From Reyranella humidisoli (GTDB lineage: Bacteria > Pseudomonadota > Alphaproteobacteria > Reyranellales > Reyranellaceae), in the NCBI RefSeq assembly GCF_019039055.1, contig NZ_JAHOPB010000001.1, positions 1,674,001-1,738,000 on the forward strand: a DNA stretch of 64,000 nt, in the 5' to 3' direction. Shown piece by piece: positions 24,581-33,554 of the stretch (positions are counted from its first letter, which is position 1; each line of letters starts with the position of its first letter). The notes below the pieces were generated by a model. It saw only the letters and a program-made list of their open reading frames with translations, did no database searches and had not been told where the DNA came from. The position numbers and the translations under genes were made by a program.

Positions 24581-24847
24581 CTAGGCCCTCCGCCCGCGCA
24601 CCAGTCCGACGATCAGCAACAGGATGATCGCACCCAGCGCCGCGAACAGGATCTCCGAGAGGAGCCCGCCGCCCAGACTGAGGCCGAGGCGGGGAAACAG
24701 CAGGCCCGCGAACAGCGCACCGGCGATGCCGACCAGCAGGTCGCCCACCAGCCCGAACCCGGTGCCGCGAACCACCTTGCCGGCGAGCCAGCCGGCAACG
24801 ATGCCGACGATCAGGATGACGAGGATGCCTTCGGCCGACATGTTCAT
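24581..24847 (-). CDS. GlsB/YeaQ/YmgE family stress-response membrane protein
   Basis: An 88-residue protein of the transglycosylase-associated (GlsB/YeaQ/YmgE) family: three hydrophobic segments rich in Gly, with the signature WLAGKVVRGTGFGLVGDLLV. It sits in the inner membrane; its biochemical role is unknown but homologues are stress-induced. GGAGA precedes ATG 24847. A variant EcfG-like promoter (GCAAC-N16-CGTT) lies about 50 bp upstream. It converges with ldhA. Confidence 0.9.
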   Translation of the reverse strand: MNMSAEGILVILIVGIVAGWLAGKVVRGTGFGLVGDLLVGIAGALFAGLLFPRLGLSLGGGLLSEILFAALGAIILLLIVGLVRGRRA

Positions 24848-24898
24848 GGTGAGATCTCCCGGCCGTCCCGCGGAGGCGCAGCACATCGGCGCAGGGTG

Positions 24899-24923
24899 AA
24901 CGCGCCAGACTTCCGGGCGTTGC
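24899..24923 (-). promoter_or_regulatory. Possible EcfG-like promoter, variant -35
   Basis: Read on the minus strand: GCAAC (24923-24919), 16-bp spacer, CGTT (24902-24899). It has the same single -35 difference from GGAAC as the element before the gene at 16534, and it precedes a stress-family membrane protein. Suggestive only. Confidence 0.3.
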
Positions 24924-25032
24924 GGGCCGTCGGTCTGCCCGCCGCAATGACGCCGCGCTGGAGGTCTATGCCACAACCCATCCGGGAGGCTATGGTCCGC
25001 CCCCTTTCAAGCCAGCGAGAGAGAATCAGTTC

Positions 25033-25308
25033 ATGCGCCTCATCCATCTGCCCCTGCTCGGCCTGCTCCTGCTGCCCGTTGGCGTCCAGGCCGCCGACCA
25101 GGCGGCCGCGTCTGCCTGCGCCGCGCAGCTCTCGAAGGACGGCCAGCTCCTCTACGGCAAGGTCGCGCCGACCATGACGCCCAAGACCGACATCAAGGAT
25201 GCCCTGACCGGCGTCGCCCGCCCGATGGTGATGGGCGGCTCGATGTCCCGTGACAATGCCCGCGTCGCCGCCGAAGCGGCCGGCGAGTGCCTGAAGTTCC
25301 TGAAGTAA
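25033..25308 (+). CDS. Small periplasmic hypothetical protein
   Basis: A 91-residue protein with a clean Sec signal peptide (MRLIHLPLLGLLLLPVGVQA, cleavage before ADQ). The mature part has two cysteines, one near each end (SACAAQL and GECLKFL), likely a disulfide. Helical content is predicted throughout. No family assignment can be made. It converges with the MFS gene. Confidence 0.7.
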   Translation: MRLIHLPLLGLLLLPVGVQAADQAAASACAAQLSKDGQLLYGKVAPTMTPKTDIKDALTGVARPMVMGGSMSRDNARVAAEAAGECLKFLK

Positions 25309-25332
25309 GGCGGAGCTGACGTCCGGGGCCGG

Positions 25333-26550
25333 TCAAACCGGCGGCGGCGCGGGCGGCCTCTTCCTGAGGGCCGCCATCATGCCGCCGGTCAGTAACAGTC
25401 CCATCACTGCCATGACGATCACCGCGCTGCGCGGGCCGAGCGCATCGGAGATCGCGCCGGCCGCGAGCTGGCCGAGCGGGGCCGTGCCGATGCACATCGT
25501 GACCACGCCCATCAGCCGGCTGCGCATCTCGGGCGGCGCCTCGGTGAGCATGAGGGTCGACTGCATGTTACCGAAACCCGCCGTCCCGAAGCCACCCAGC
25601 ACGAGGAGCGCGAAGGCCAGCCAGTAGAACGGCGACAGCGCCATCAGGATCAGCGCGCACATGAACAGCGCCGCGCCGCCGGCGAAGGCCAGTCGCCGGT
25701 CCATGCGCAGGAATCCCGCCGCGATCAGCGCGCCTCCGATCAGCGCCCCCAGCGGCTCGCCGGCCGCCAGCAGGCCGACCAGCGCGGGAGAGACGTGGAA
25801 CGCGCCCTGCCCGAGCGGCGCGACCAGGCCCGAATAGGCGAAGGCAAAGGCGTTGGTGACGATGGTGATGCCGAACACCAGCAGGATGGTGGGCCGCGTC
25901 CACGCGAAGCGCAGCCCCTCGGCGATCTCGTGCGGGATCCGAACGAGATCGAGCCGCCGCGTCACCTGCGCGTGGACGAGGCCGGCGATGGCGAAGGCGC
26001 CGGCGAACTGCACCAGCGCGGTGATCGTGTAGGCGCCCTTCATGCCCAGCCACTGGAACGCGATCCCGCCCAGCAGCGGGCCGACCGCGCGCGTCGCGGC
26101 CGAGGTCATGCTGTCGAGCGCGATGGCGTTGACGATGCGGTGCGGTCCGGCAACCTCGCCCACCATGCGGCGGCGGGTCGACATCTCCGTCGACCACATG
26201 GTGCCGGAAACGAGGTTGCCGACCGCCACGTGCCAGACCTCCAGATGTCCCGTGGCGGCGAGCGTGGCCAGCAGCGTCGAGATCAGCGCGGGCACGACGA
26301 GCGCCAGCATGAAGATCAGCTTGCGGTTCAGTGCCTCCGAGAGCGCGCCGGCGAACGCACCGAACAGGAGCTGCGGAAGCTGGCGCAGCGCCACCACGAC
26401 GGTGACGGCGAAGGCCGAGTGCGTCGCTTCCCAGGCGAACAGGCCCGAGGCGAGCAGCTCCAGCCAGCGCATCGCATTGGCGAAGGCGCCGACCAGCCAC
26501 AGTCTCAGGAAGTCGGGCGAACGCAGAAGCTCCCGGATCGGCGAGTCCAT
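25333..26550 (-). CDS. Major facilitator superfamily transporter
   Basis: A 405-residue inner-membrane carrier with about 12 hydrophobic helices. The N-terminus MDSPIRELLRSPDFLRLWLV and the ALRQLPQLLFGAFAGALSEA loop resemble the enterobactin-exporter/MFS_3 (EntS-like) group of proton-driven exporters. The substrate is unknown. ATG at 26550 begins the first helix region; in-frame sequence further upstream is not conserved in style. Its ribosome-binding site is weak. Confidence 0.88.
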   Translation of the reverse strand: MDSPIRELLRSPDFLRLWLVGAFANAMRWLELLASGLFAWEATHSAFAVTVVVALRQLPQLLFGAFAGALSEALNRKLIFMLALVVPALISTLLATLAATGHLEVWHVAVGNLVSGTMWSTEMSTRRRMVGEVAGPHRIVNAIALDSMTSAATRAVGPLLGGIAFQWLGMKGAYTITALVQFAGAFAIAGLVHAQVTRRLDLVRIPHEIAEGLRFAWTRPTILLVFGITIVTNAFAFAYSGLVAPLGQGAFHVSPALVGLLAAGEPLGALIGGALIAAGFLRMDRRLAFAGGAALFMCALILMALSPFYWLAFALLVLGGFGTAGFGNMQSTLMLTEAPPEMRSRLMGVVTMCIGTAPLGQLAAGAISDALGPRSAVIVMAVMGLLLTGGMMAALRKRPPAPPPV

Positions 26551-26604
26551 TGGTGGGATTCTATCAAACACGGCCGGCCTCCGGCCATGCGTCGTCCGGG
26601 GCAG

Positions 26605-26622
26605 GAGCGAAATCTTTCGCTC
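26605..26622. promoter_or_regulatory. Perfect 18-bp inverted repeat in divergent intergenic region
   Basis: GAGCGAAA-TC-TTTCGCTC, 8-bp arms around a 2-bp centre, lies between the MFS gene (starting at 26550, minus) and the TctC gene (starting at 26738, plus). The position and symmetry fit an operator for a dimeric repressor. Confidence 0.4.
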
Positions 26623-26737
26623 TGTAAGGTCAGGAGGCCTCGCTCGGCCCCGAGGACGCACGAATGGCGTCGAGGATGCTTGGGGCGCGGGGCGGTTGTG
26701 CTAGGCTCGACAAAACAGAAAAATCGGAGGAACACGT

Positions 26738-27712
26738 ATGAAGAGACGTAGCCTGCTCGTCGCCGCGCTCGCCGCGCCGTCGATCGTCCCGGCCGTTGCG
26801 CTGGGCCAGGGCGCCTGGCCGAACAAGACGGTGAAGTTCATCTGCCCCTTCGCGCCGGGTGGCGGCACCGACACGGTGAGCCGGCTGATGTGCGACCAGC
26901 TCTCGAAGATCCTCGGCCAGACCTTCGTGGTCGACAACAAGGGCGGCGCGGGCGGCAACATCGGCACCGTCGAACTCGCGCGCGCCGCGCCCGACGGCTA
27001 CACGCTGGGCCTCATCTCGGTGGCCAGCCACACGCTCAATCCGATGCTCTACACCAGGCTGCCTTACAATCCCGACAAGGACATCGTGGCGATCTCGCGC
27101 GTGGCGACTCTTGCCAACCTGCTGGGCGTGACGCCGTCGCTGCCGGCAAACAACGTCGCCGAGCTGATCGCGCTCTGCAAGAAGGACCCGGGCAAGTATT
27201 CCTTCGCGTCGTCGGGCCCCGGCACGTCGCTGCATCTGAGCGGCGAGCTGTTCAAGAAGATGGCCGGCGTCGACATCATCCACGTGCCCTACAAGGGTGC
27301 GGGTCCGGTCTATTCGGACCTGATGGCGGGCATCGTGAACATGATGTTCGCCAACATGCCCTCGATGCTGCCGCAGGTCCGCTCCGGCAAGCTGAAGGGG
27401 CTGGGCGTCACCTCGGCGCAGCGCTCCAAGGCGGCGCCCGAAATTCCGGCCATCGCCGAGACCGTGCCGGGCTATGTCGCCACCTCGTGGTACGGCATCG
27501 GCGCGCCGGCCGGCACGCCCGAGCCGATCCTCGCGAGGCTCGAAGCCGCCATCGCCGAGGCACTGAAGTCGCCGGACATCCAGAAGCGCTGGAGCAGCGA
27601 TCTCGGCCTCGACCTGCCGCCGCCGGGCCGTGCCGGCTTCGACCAGTTCCTGGCCGAAGACCGCAAGCTCTGGGAGCCCGCGGTCAGGGCGTCGGGCGTG
27701 AAGCTCGACTGA
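26738..27712 (+). CDS. Tripartite tricarboxylate transporter (Bug/TctC) substrate-binding protein
   Basis: A 324-residue Bug-family periplasmic receptor. The signal region MKRRSLLVAALAAPSIVPAV begins with an RR pair and cleaves near LGQG. Conserved elements are FAPGGGTDTVSRLM, VVDNKGGAGGNIGT and the IHVPYKGAGPVYSDLMAG substrate loop. GGAGG precedes the ATG. It is followed after 22 bp by a flavin monooxygenase gene on the same strand, so the receptor may deliver that enzyme's substrate. No TctAB genes are nearby. Confidence 0.9.
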   Translation: MKRRSLLVAALAAPSIVPAVALGQGAWPNKTVKFICPFAPGGGTDTVSRLMCDQLSKILGQTFVVDNKGGAGGNIGTVELARAAPDGYTLGLISVASHTLNPMLYTRLPYNPDKDIVAISRVATLANLLGVTPSLPANNVAELIALCKKDPGKYSFASSGPGTSLHLSGELFKKMAGVDIIHVPYKGAGPVYSDLMAGIVNMMFANMPSMLPQVRSGKLKGLGVTSAQRSKAAPEIPAIAETVPGYVATSWYGIGAPAGTPEPILARLEAAIAEALKSPDIQKRWSSDLGLDLPPPGRAGFDQFLAEDRKLWEPAVRASGVKLD

Positions 27713-27734
27713 TCCCTCATCTGGAGTGGCGTTG

Positions 27735-29495
27735 ATGTCCGTACAGTTTGCTGAAACTCCCGACGAAGCCGGGGAAATCGCGGCGCGCTGGCTCGACTCG
27801 TTCGGGGCAGCGCTTCAGGCGCAGGATGCCGTTGCCGTCGCGGCGACCTTTATCTCCGACGGACATTGGCGCGACGTGCTCGCCTTCACCTGGGACGTCG
27901 TCACTCATTCCGGGCGGACGGCGATCGAGGCGGCGCTGGCGCCGGTGCTGGCGCGAACCGCGGCGAGAGACGTCCATATCCCCGCCATGCGCACGCCGCC
28001 GCGTCGCGTGAAGCGGGCGGGCATCGACTGCATCGAGACGATCTTCGAGTTCGAGACGGCCTTCGGTCGAGCCAACGCCGTCGCGCGTCTGGTCGACGAT
28101 GGCGGAACGTGGCGGGCGTGGTCGCTGCTCACCACCCTCGAGGAACTGCACGGCTGGCCCGACGGACGGCCGCGCGAGTTGAGCGACGCCGAGCGCTACA
28201 GTCGCGACTTCGGCGGCGCCAACTGGCTCGACCAGCGGGTGAAGGCGCAGGCCTACGAGGACCGTGATCCCGTCGTGCTCGTCGTTGGCGGCGGGCAAGC
28301 GGGCCTTGCCACCGCCGCGCGCCTGCGGGCGCTGGGCGTGGATACTCTGATCGTCGATCGTCACCAGCGGATCGGTGACAACTGGCGGCGGCGCTATCAC
28401 TCGCTCACCCTGCACAACGAGGTGCACGTCAATCACCTGCCGCTGATGCCGTTCCCGCCAACTTTCCCGGTGTTCATTCCCAAGGACAAGCTGGCGAACT
28501 GGTTCGAGTCCTATGTCGAGAATCTCGATCTCAACTACTGGACCGACACGCAGCTCACCTCGGGCCACTACGACGAGGGCGCGCAGCGCTGGACGGTGAC
28601 GCTGAAGCGTGGCGACGGGACGGAGCGCGTGCTGCATCCGCGCCATGTCGTCTTCGCCACCGGCGTGAGCGCCATTCCGATCAAGCCGTCGCTGCCGGGT
28701 CTCGACTCCTTCACCGGCACGGTGATGCATTCCGGTGCCTATACGAACGGCGCGGCCTGGAAGGGACGCAAGGCGATCGTGGTCGGCACCGGCAACAGCG
28801 GCCACGACGTGGCACAGGATCTCTGCGCAAGCGGGGCCCATGTCACCATGGTGCAGCGCAGCCCGACCTATGTCGTGTCGATCCGCGAGGCCCAGAAGGT
28901 GTACTCGATCTACACCGAGGGCCTGCCGTTCGAGGATTGCGACCTGCTGGCCGCCGCCTCGCCCCATGCGGTGCTGCAGCGCGCCTACCAGCTCTCTACC
29001 GCCGAGATGCGCGGGATCGACCGCGATCTGCTGTCGGGACTGGAGAAACGTGGTTTCCGCCTGACGTTTGGCGAGGACGATACCGGCTTCCAGATGATGT
29101 ATCTGCGCCGCGGCGGCGGCTACTACTTCAACGTCGGCTGCTCCGATATGATCATCGACGGGCGCATCGAGCTGATGCAGTACGACGACATAGACCGGTT
29201 CGAAGCCGGCGGCGTGCGCCTGAAGGACGGCACCTTGCACGAGGCCGAGCTGGTGGTCGTTGCCACCGGCTACAAGAACCAGCAGGAGACGGTACGCGCC
29301 TTCCTGGGCGACGCGGTGGCCGACCGGATCGGTCCCGTGTGGGGCTTCGACGAGGGCGGCGAACTCGCCAACATGTTCAAGCCGACGCCTCAGCCCGGCC
29401 TCTGGTTCATCGCCGGCAGTCTGGCCCAGTGCCGCATCTACTCGCGCTATCTCTCGTTGCAGATCAAGGCGCGGGAAGAGGGGCTGATCGCTTGA
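27735..29495 (+). CDS. Flavin-dependent monooxygenase with N-terminal NTF2-like domain
   Basis: 586 residues. The first 150 or so form an NTF2/SnoaL-like domain. They are followed by a flavin-containing (FMO/Baeyer-Villiger type) monooxygenase: FAD motif VLVVGGGQAGLATAARLRAL, the GDNWRRRYHSLTLH segment, NADPH motif VVGTGNSGHDVAQDL and VVVATGYKN near the end. It would oxygenate an organic substrate in the cytoplasm with NADPH and O2. ATG 27735 has a GGAG box at 8 bp. It forms a probable operon with the upstream TctC receptor. Confidence 0.9.
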   Translation: MSVQFAETPDEAGEIAARWLDSFGAALQAQDAVAVAATFISDGHWRDVLAFTWDVVTHSGRTAIEAALAPVLARTAARDVHIPAMRTPPRRVKRAGIDCIETIFEFETAFGRANAVARLVDDGGTWRAWSLLTTLEELHGWPDGRPRELSDAERYSRDFGGANWLDQRVKAQAYEDRDPVVLVVGGGQAGLATAARLRALGVDTLIVDRHQRIGDNWRRRYHSLTLHNEVHVNHLPLMPFPPTFPVFIPKDKLANWFESYVENLDLNYWTDTQLTSGHYDEGAQRWTVTLKRGDGTERVLHPRHVVFATGVSAIPIKPSLPGLDSFTGTVMHSGAYTNGAAWKGRKAIVVGTGNSGHDVAQDLCASGAHVTMVQRSPTYVVSIREAQKVYSIYTEGLPFEDCDLLAAASPHAVLQRAYQLSTAEMRGIDRDLLSGLEKRGFRLTFGEDDTGFQMMYLRRGGGYYFNVGCSDMIIDGRIELMQYDDIDRFEAGGVRLKDGTLHEAELVVVATGYKNQQETVRAFLGDAVADRIGPVWGFDEGGELANMFKPTPQPGLWFIAGSLAQCRIYSRYLSLQIKAREEGLIA

Positions 29496-29513
29496 CGCTC
29501 GAAGCGTCTCATT

Positions 29514-29589
29514 GGAGCGCGCCACTCCAGTAACGCTCAAGCTTCGTCGGTGGTCAAAGGCATGAGCGCAACTGGAGTTGCGCGCTCCC
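29514..29589. repeat. Repeat family C, copy 1 (inverted repeat)
   Basis: GGAGCGCGCCACTCCAGTaACGCTCA and its imperfect complement TGAGCGCAACTGGAGTTGCGCGCTCC bracket a 24-nt centre, forming a long hairpin between the convergent monooxygenase and GntP genes. A second copy is at 48941-49013. It may act as a bidirectional terminator. Confidence 0.85.
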
Positions 29590-29595
29590 TTGACT

Positions 29596-30786
29596 CTAAA
29601 TGAACTGGCGGATTGCCGCGATGACCACTAGCGCGCCGATCGCCATGACGGCGCTGCCAAGCGAGATCACGTAGAGCGCGCGGCCCGGCGACAGGCGGCC
29701 CATGTGGGCGGCGATCCAGAAGAAGGGATCGTTGACGTGGCAGATCGCCATCGAGCCCGCGCCGATCGCGGCGGCGGCGATGGCGCGGCCCGAGGCGCTG
29801 TCGAGGCCGAGCGCGGGCAGCATCGGCTCGACCATGCCCGAGGCGGTGAGCACGGCAGTGAGCGAGTTGCCCTGCATCGTCTTCACGATGGCAGCTGCCA
29901 GGAAGGGCGTCAGCACGCCGTAGCGCGGGTGCAGCGCATATTCGGCCAGCAGCTCCGACATGCCGGTCTCGTCGAACACGCGGGCGAGGCCGCCCGACGC
30001 GCCGACTGCCAGCAGCAAGGGCGCCCAGGACCGGCCGGCCAGCGCCGAGGGCTCCCAGCGACGCGCCAGGACGATCGCGAGCGTGATCGCGATGGCCGTC
30101 AGCATCAGCGGCTTGGAGATGCCGATGTAGAGTTCGCGCGAGCCGCCCTTGCCCAGCGGCTCGCTCGGCATCTGGGCGACCGACTGCAGCACGAGCAGCA
30201 CCAGCGGGATGCCAATGCACAGCCAGGCCCAGGAGAGCTGCCCTTCGACCGGCGTCGATGGCACTTGCCGCGCGACATGCCACCAGCCCAGGGCGACGGC
30301 CGCCGCGGCGACGGGCAGCGCGATCATGAATTCGGTGCGGATGTTGGCCTTCATCACCGACGCTGCCGCAACGGCCAGCGGTGAGGGGGCGAGCAAGGCC
30401 GCGACGGCCAGGAGGGTGAGGGCGAGGCCCAGCGCGCGGCGCGGTGCGTCCTGACCCGCCGGCTGCAGCAGCGCCAGCCCGCCCGAGGCCGAGGCGCCCA
30501 GGCCTGCCACGATGCCGGCGGCGGCCGACGTGCCGGTACCGAGCGGCGTGCGCAGCAACAGGGAGCCCACCAGCGCGCCTGCGACGACGAGCAGGCCGGT
30601 CTGCTCCAGCGCCGTCGTGAAGCCCAGTCCGAAGGCCTTGCCGACCGACTGGAAGGTCATGTCCGCGGCGATGCCATAGACGACGACCGTGGCCATGATC
30701 GCCAGGAAGGCCGGCAGGCGTACCCGCTGGATCAGGAAGACGATGGCGGCGACGGCGATCGGGAGCAGGAGGGAGGCGAGAATCAT
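29596..30786 (-). CDS. GntP family permease
   Basis: A 396-residue membrane carrier with about 11-12 hydrophobic helices. The C-terminal AICHVNDPFFWIAAHMGRLS segment is diagnostic of the gluconate:H+ symporter (GntP) family, which takes up gluconate or related hydroxy-acids. It is shorter than the usual 440 residues. It stands without kinase or dehydratase genes of a gluconate pathway. The gene is divergent from a secreted GH5 with 37 bp between starts. Confidence 0.88.
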   Translation of the reverse strand: MILASLLLPIAVAAIVFLIQRVRLPAFLAIMATVVVYGIAADMTFQSVGKAFGLGFTTALEQTGLLVVAGALVGSLLLRTPLGTGTSAAAGIVAGLGASASGGLALLQPAGQDAPRRALGLALTLLAVAALLAPSPLAVAAASVMKANIRTEFMIALPVAAAAVALGWWHVARQVPSTPVEGQLSWAWLCIGIPLVLLVLQSVAQMPSEPLGKGGSRELYIGISKPLMLTAIAITLAIVLARRWEPSALAGRSWAPLLLAVGASGGLARVFDETGMSELLAEYALHPRYGVLTPFLAAAIVKTMQGNSLTAVLTASGMVEPMLPALGLDSASGRAIAAAAIGAGSMAICHVNDPFFWIAAHMGRLSPGRALYVISLGSAVMAIGALVVIAAIRQFI

Positions 30787-30823
30787 GACGGGACGAACCT
30801 TACTGGCCTGCTACAGTCCCGTC

Positions 30824-32014
30824 ATGCGCCTCCTCGTCGCTCTCCTGATCCTGTTCGGTCTCGTCGCGCCCGCCGCGCAGGCCGAGGCGCTGGTTCGCAT
30901 CGAGGGCAAGAACTTCGTGGAGCCCGACGGCCGCATCCTGCGCCTCAAGGGAATCAGCCTCGGCAACTGGCTGATGCCCGAAGGTTATATGTTCAAGTTC
31001 GAGGTCGCGAAGTCGCCACGCCAGATCTACGGCGCGTTCGACCGACTGCTGGGACCCGAACGCGCCGCCGATTTCTGGCGGCAGTATCGCGACCGCTACG
31101 TCACCGAGGACGATATCCGCTTCATCAAGTCGGTCGGTTTCAACATGGTGCGGGTGCCGCTGCACTGGCGGCTGTTCATGGGGGCCGACGGCGAGATCGG
31201 GGGCGAGGGCTGGTCGCTGCTCGACCGCGTGGTCGGCTGGGCCACCGCCGCCGGGCTCTACGTGATCCCCGACCTTCATGCGGCGCCAGGCGGACAGACC
31301 GGCATCAACCACGATGACGGGCCGGGCTATCCGCTCATGTTCTATGTGCGTCGCGATCGCGATCTCACGGTGAAGCTGTGGCGCGCCGTGGCGCAGCGCT
31401 ATCGCGGAAACCCGGCGATCCTGGGCTACGACATCCTGAACGAGCCGATCGCGCCCTATCACGACGTGGCGACGCTGAACGCGCGGCTCGAACCCTTCTA
31501 CAAGCGCGCGACGGCGGCGATCCGCGACGTCGATCCCGAGCGCATCGTGATCCTGGCGGGCGGCCAGTGGAGCTCGAGCTTCGCGATGTTCGGTCCGCCC
31601 TTCGCGAAGAACCTCGCTTACACCTACCATTCGTTCTGGGCGTCGACGAAGCGCGACTCGATCCAGCGGCACCTGAACTTCGCCAACCTTTACGACGTGC
31701 CGCTGTTCCTCGGCGAGACCGGCGAACTGACCGACGAATGGAACGAGCGCTTTCGCCGCCTGCACGAGATGCACGACATCGGCTGGTCGTTCTGGACCTA
31801 CAAGAACCTCGACACGCCATCGACCATCGTCTCGATCACGCGACCCGACGGTTGGAAGGAGATCGTGGCCTATGCCGACGGCGCCACGAAGGAGAAGCCG
31901 TCGCCTGAGTTGATCGATCGCGCCGTCGCGCAGTACCTCGACGGGATACGGTTCAGGAACGGCACGGTGCGCTGGAGCTACCTGGCCTCGCTTGGCCTGA
32001 AGAGTGCTCCGTAG
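30824..32014 (+). CDS. Secreted GH5-family glycoside hydrolase
   Basis: A 396-residue glycosidase with a signal peptide (MRLLVALLILFGLVAPAAQA). The GH5 fold shows GISLGNWLMPEG, which resembles exo-1,3-beta-glucanases, then MVRVPLHWRLF, acid/base Glu in DILNEPIAPY and nucleophile Glu in FLGETGEL. It likely cleaves beta-glucans in the periplasm or outside. ATG at 30824 directly precedes the signal peptide; earlier in-frame codons overlap the divergent gene. It is the second GH5 of the window and unrelated in domain make-up to the one at 6.7-10.2 kb. Confidence 0.9.
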   Translation: MRLLVALLILFGLVAPAAQAEALVRIEGKNFVEPDGRILRLKGISLGNWLMPEGYMFKFEVAKSPRQIYGAFDRLLGPERAADFWRQYRDRYVTEDDIRFIKSVGFNMVRVPLHWRLFMGADGEIGGEGWSLLDRVVGWATAAGLYVIPDLHAAPGGQTGINHDDGPGYPLMFYVRRDRDLTVKLWRAVAQRYRGNPAILGYDILNEPIAPYHDVATLNARLEPFYKRATAAIRDVDPERIVILAGGQWSSSFAMFGPPFAKNLAYTYHSFWASTKRDSIQRHLNFANLYDVPLFLGETGELTDEWNERFRRLHEMHDIGWSFWTYKNLDTPSTIVSITRPDGWKEIVAYADGATKEKPSPELIDRAVAQYLDGIRFRNGTVRWSYLASLGLKSAP

Positions 32015-32025
32015 ACAATCATCTT

Positions 32026-32214
32026 CCTCCCCATTCAAATGAGGAGGTCGTCGTCTTGCGACGACGGAGGGGTCAAGAGGCGGTCGTTCGTTCTTCTTCG
32101 CTCCCAGGCATCGCAAGGCGATGTCCTGCTGCTACCGAGCTGAGCTTCGCTCGGACCATGACCCCATCGCCCCGTATGACGGGGCACTTCCCCATCTGAA
32201 TGGGCAAGCGGTTG
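32026..32214 (-). repeat. Repeat family A, copy 2 (long form, reverse orientation)
   Basis: Starts with the CCTCCCCATT..AATGAGGAGG hairpin and ends with the CTTCCCCA..TGGG arm, in inverse order to copy 1. Its centre carries a long insert with GGCATCGC..GCGATGTCC-like and CCGAGC..GCTCGG hairpins, the same module seen at 39750 and 56925. It fills the gap between the GH5 and glycosyltransferase genes, which run towards each other. Confidence 0.85.
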
Positions 32215-32226
32215 ATCTCCGGCGGT

Positions 32227-33276
32227 TCAGTGTCCGCGGCGCCACTGCCGTCCGGACGAGCCCGGCTTGCCGATGCCCAGAAGCGCCGACATGCGCGCTT
32301 CCACCGAATCGCGGAAGCGGATCCAGTTGCCCTTGCTGCCGGGCGACTCGGCATCGAGCGCGCGGCGGACCAGCGCCTTCGAGTTCGCATGCCGCCAGTC
32401 GCCGAACGCGGCGCGGATGGAGGTCGCCTCCTCGTCGAGCATGCGCTCGACCAGGCGGAGGATGTGGTTGCGGATCGGGCCCCAGTCCTTCGTCGAGGAA
32501 TTGTAGGTGCCGCCCATGACGGTCGCGTTCGAATGCTTGTTGGAGCCGTGCATGCGATAGGCGTAGAGCGCGTCGTGGATAGCGACGGATCCCGTGAGCA
32601 ACCCGGCGAAGGTCGACAGGTAATAGTCGAGATAGAGCTTCAGGTCGCTGTCGGGCACGACCAGCACGAGGTCCACGAAACTGCGCCGGAACATCATGCT
32701 CGCCATGCTGTTCGTGGCACTGAGCGACGTCCATTGCGGATGGAACGTCACCCGTCCGTTGGTCGGGAAAGTAAAATCGCCGGTTGCCGGATCGATGCGC
32801 GGCACGACATTGGAGTCGAAGGCCTTGCTGGACGCCTCGCCCTTGTCGAACCACCAGGCGGTGCCTGCCAGGAGGCGATCGTCGGCGTCGATGATGTGCG
32901 AATCGCAATAGGTGAGCGACACGGGAAACGCGGCGTTCATGTGCACGCACAGATGCCGCTCGATGAAATTTTCGTACCACTTGTCGTCGGAATCGAGGAA
33001 GCCGACGAACGGCGTATCCAGTTCCGCGAGGCCGCGCTTGATGGCGCCGGTCTGCCCCACATTGGCGTCGAGGCGGATGTAGTTGAACCGGGAATCGTTC
33101 AGGCGCGACAGGCAGCTGCGGATTTCCTCGTCCGATCCGTCGGTCGAGGCATCGTCAATCACGATCGTGCGCAGGTCGCGGCAGGACTGGCGCGCGACCG
33201 ATTCGATCGCCCGTCCCACGAAGGCGCCGTTGTTGTAGTTGGCAATCACCACTCCGACCGGAGGCGTTGAAGGCAT
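32227..33276 (-). CDS. Family 2 glycosyltransferase
   Basis: A 349-residue inverting glycosyltransferase with a GT-A fold. The N-terminal PPVGVVIANYNNGAFVGRAI, the UDP-sugar segment VIDDASTDGSDE and the metal-binding GFLDSDDKWYENF (DxD-type) are all intact. It would transfer a sugar in cell-surface polysaccharide or glycoprotein synthesis. A C-terminal helical region (about 230-349) of unknown role follows the catalytic domain. It is divergent from the type I secretion genes, whose secreted product it might modify; that is speculative. Confidence 0.9.
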   Translation of the reverse strand: MPSTPPVGVVIANYNNGAFVGRAIESVARQSCRDLRTIVIDDASTDGSDEEIRSCLSRLNDSRFNYIRLDANVGQTGAIKRGLAELDTPFVGFLDSDDKWYENFIERHLCVHMNAAFPVSLTYCDSHIIDADDRLLAGTAWWFDKGEASSKAFDSNVVPRIDPATGDFTFPTNGRVTFHPQWTSLSATNSMASMMFRRSFVDLVLVVPDSDLKLYLDYYLSTFAGLLTGSVAIHDALYAYRMHGSNKHSNATVMGGTYNSSTKDWGPIRNHILRLVERMLDEEATSIRAAFGDWRHANSKALVRRALDAESPGSKGNWIRFRDSVEARMSALLGIGKPGSSGRQWRRGH

Positions 33277-33433
33277 ACTGACTGGTTCCGTGTGACTTGA
33301 TTGAACTCTGGGCGGGGCGGTCGCACCGATCCTGCGGCGGCAGATTGAAGATGGGCGACGATGGCGGCCACTGCAACCTCGAGCGGATGCCTAGGTTTGG
33401 CCTGCCATTGCCCATCCGTAAAGACTCTGATTC

Positions 33434-33464
33434 GCAGTCAAAAGCGGTTTTTTGCAGTCGAAAG
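33434..33464. promoter_or_regulatory. Direct repeat upstream of the type I secretion operon
   Basis: GCAGTCAAAAG (33434-33444) and GCAGTCGAAAG (33454-33464) are 20 bp apart start to start, two helical turns, about 90 bp before the ABC transporter ATG. They may be an activator or repressor site. The rest of the 278-bp gap shows nothing recognisable. Confidence 0.35.
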
Positions 33465-33554
33465 GGAGAGACAGCCGCAGTTTGTCGATGGTAGTGGGTC
33501 TGGTCGGCTCGCCGTCCGGGGACGGCCGGGCTGCCGCCAAAGGATCAGACGAGA

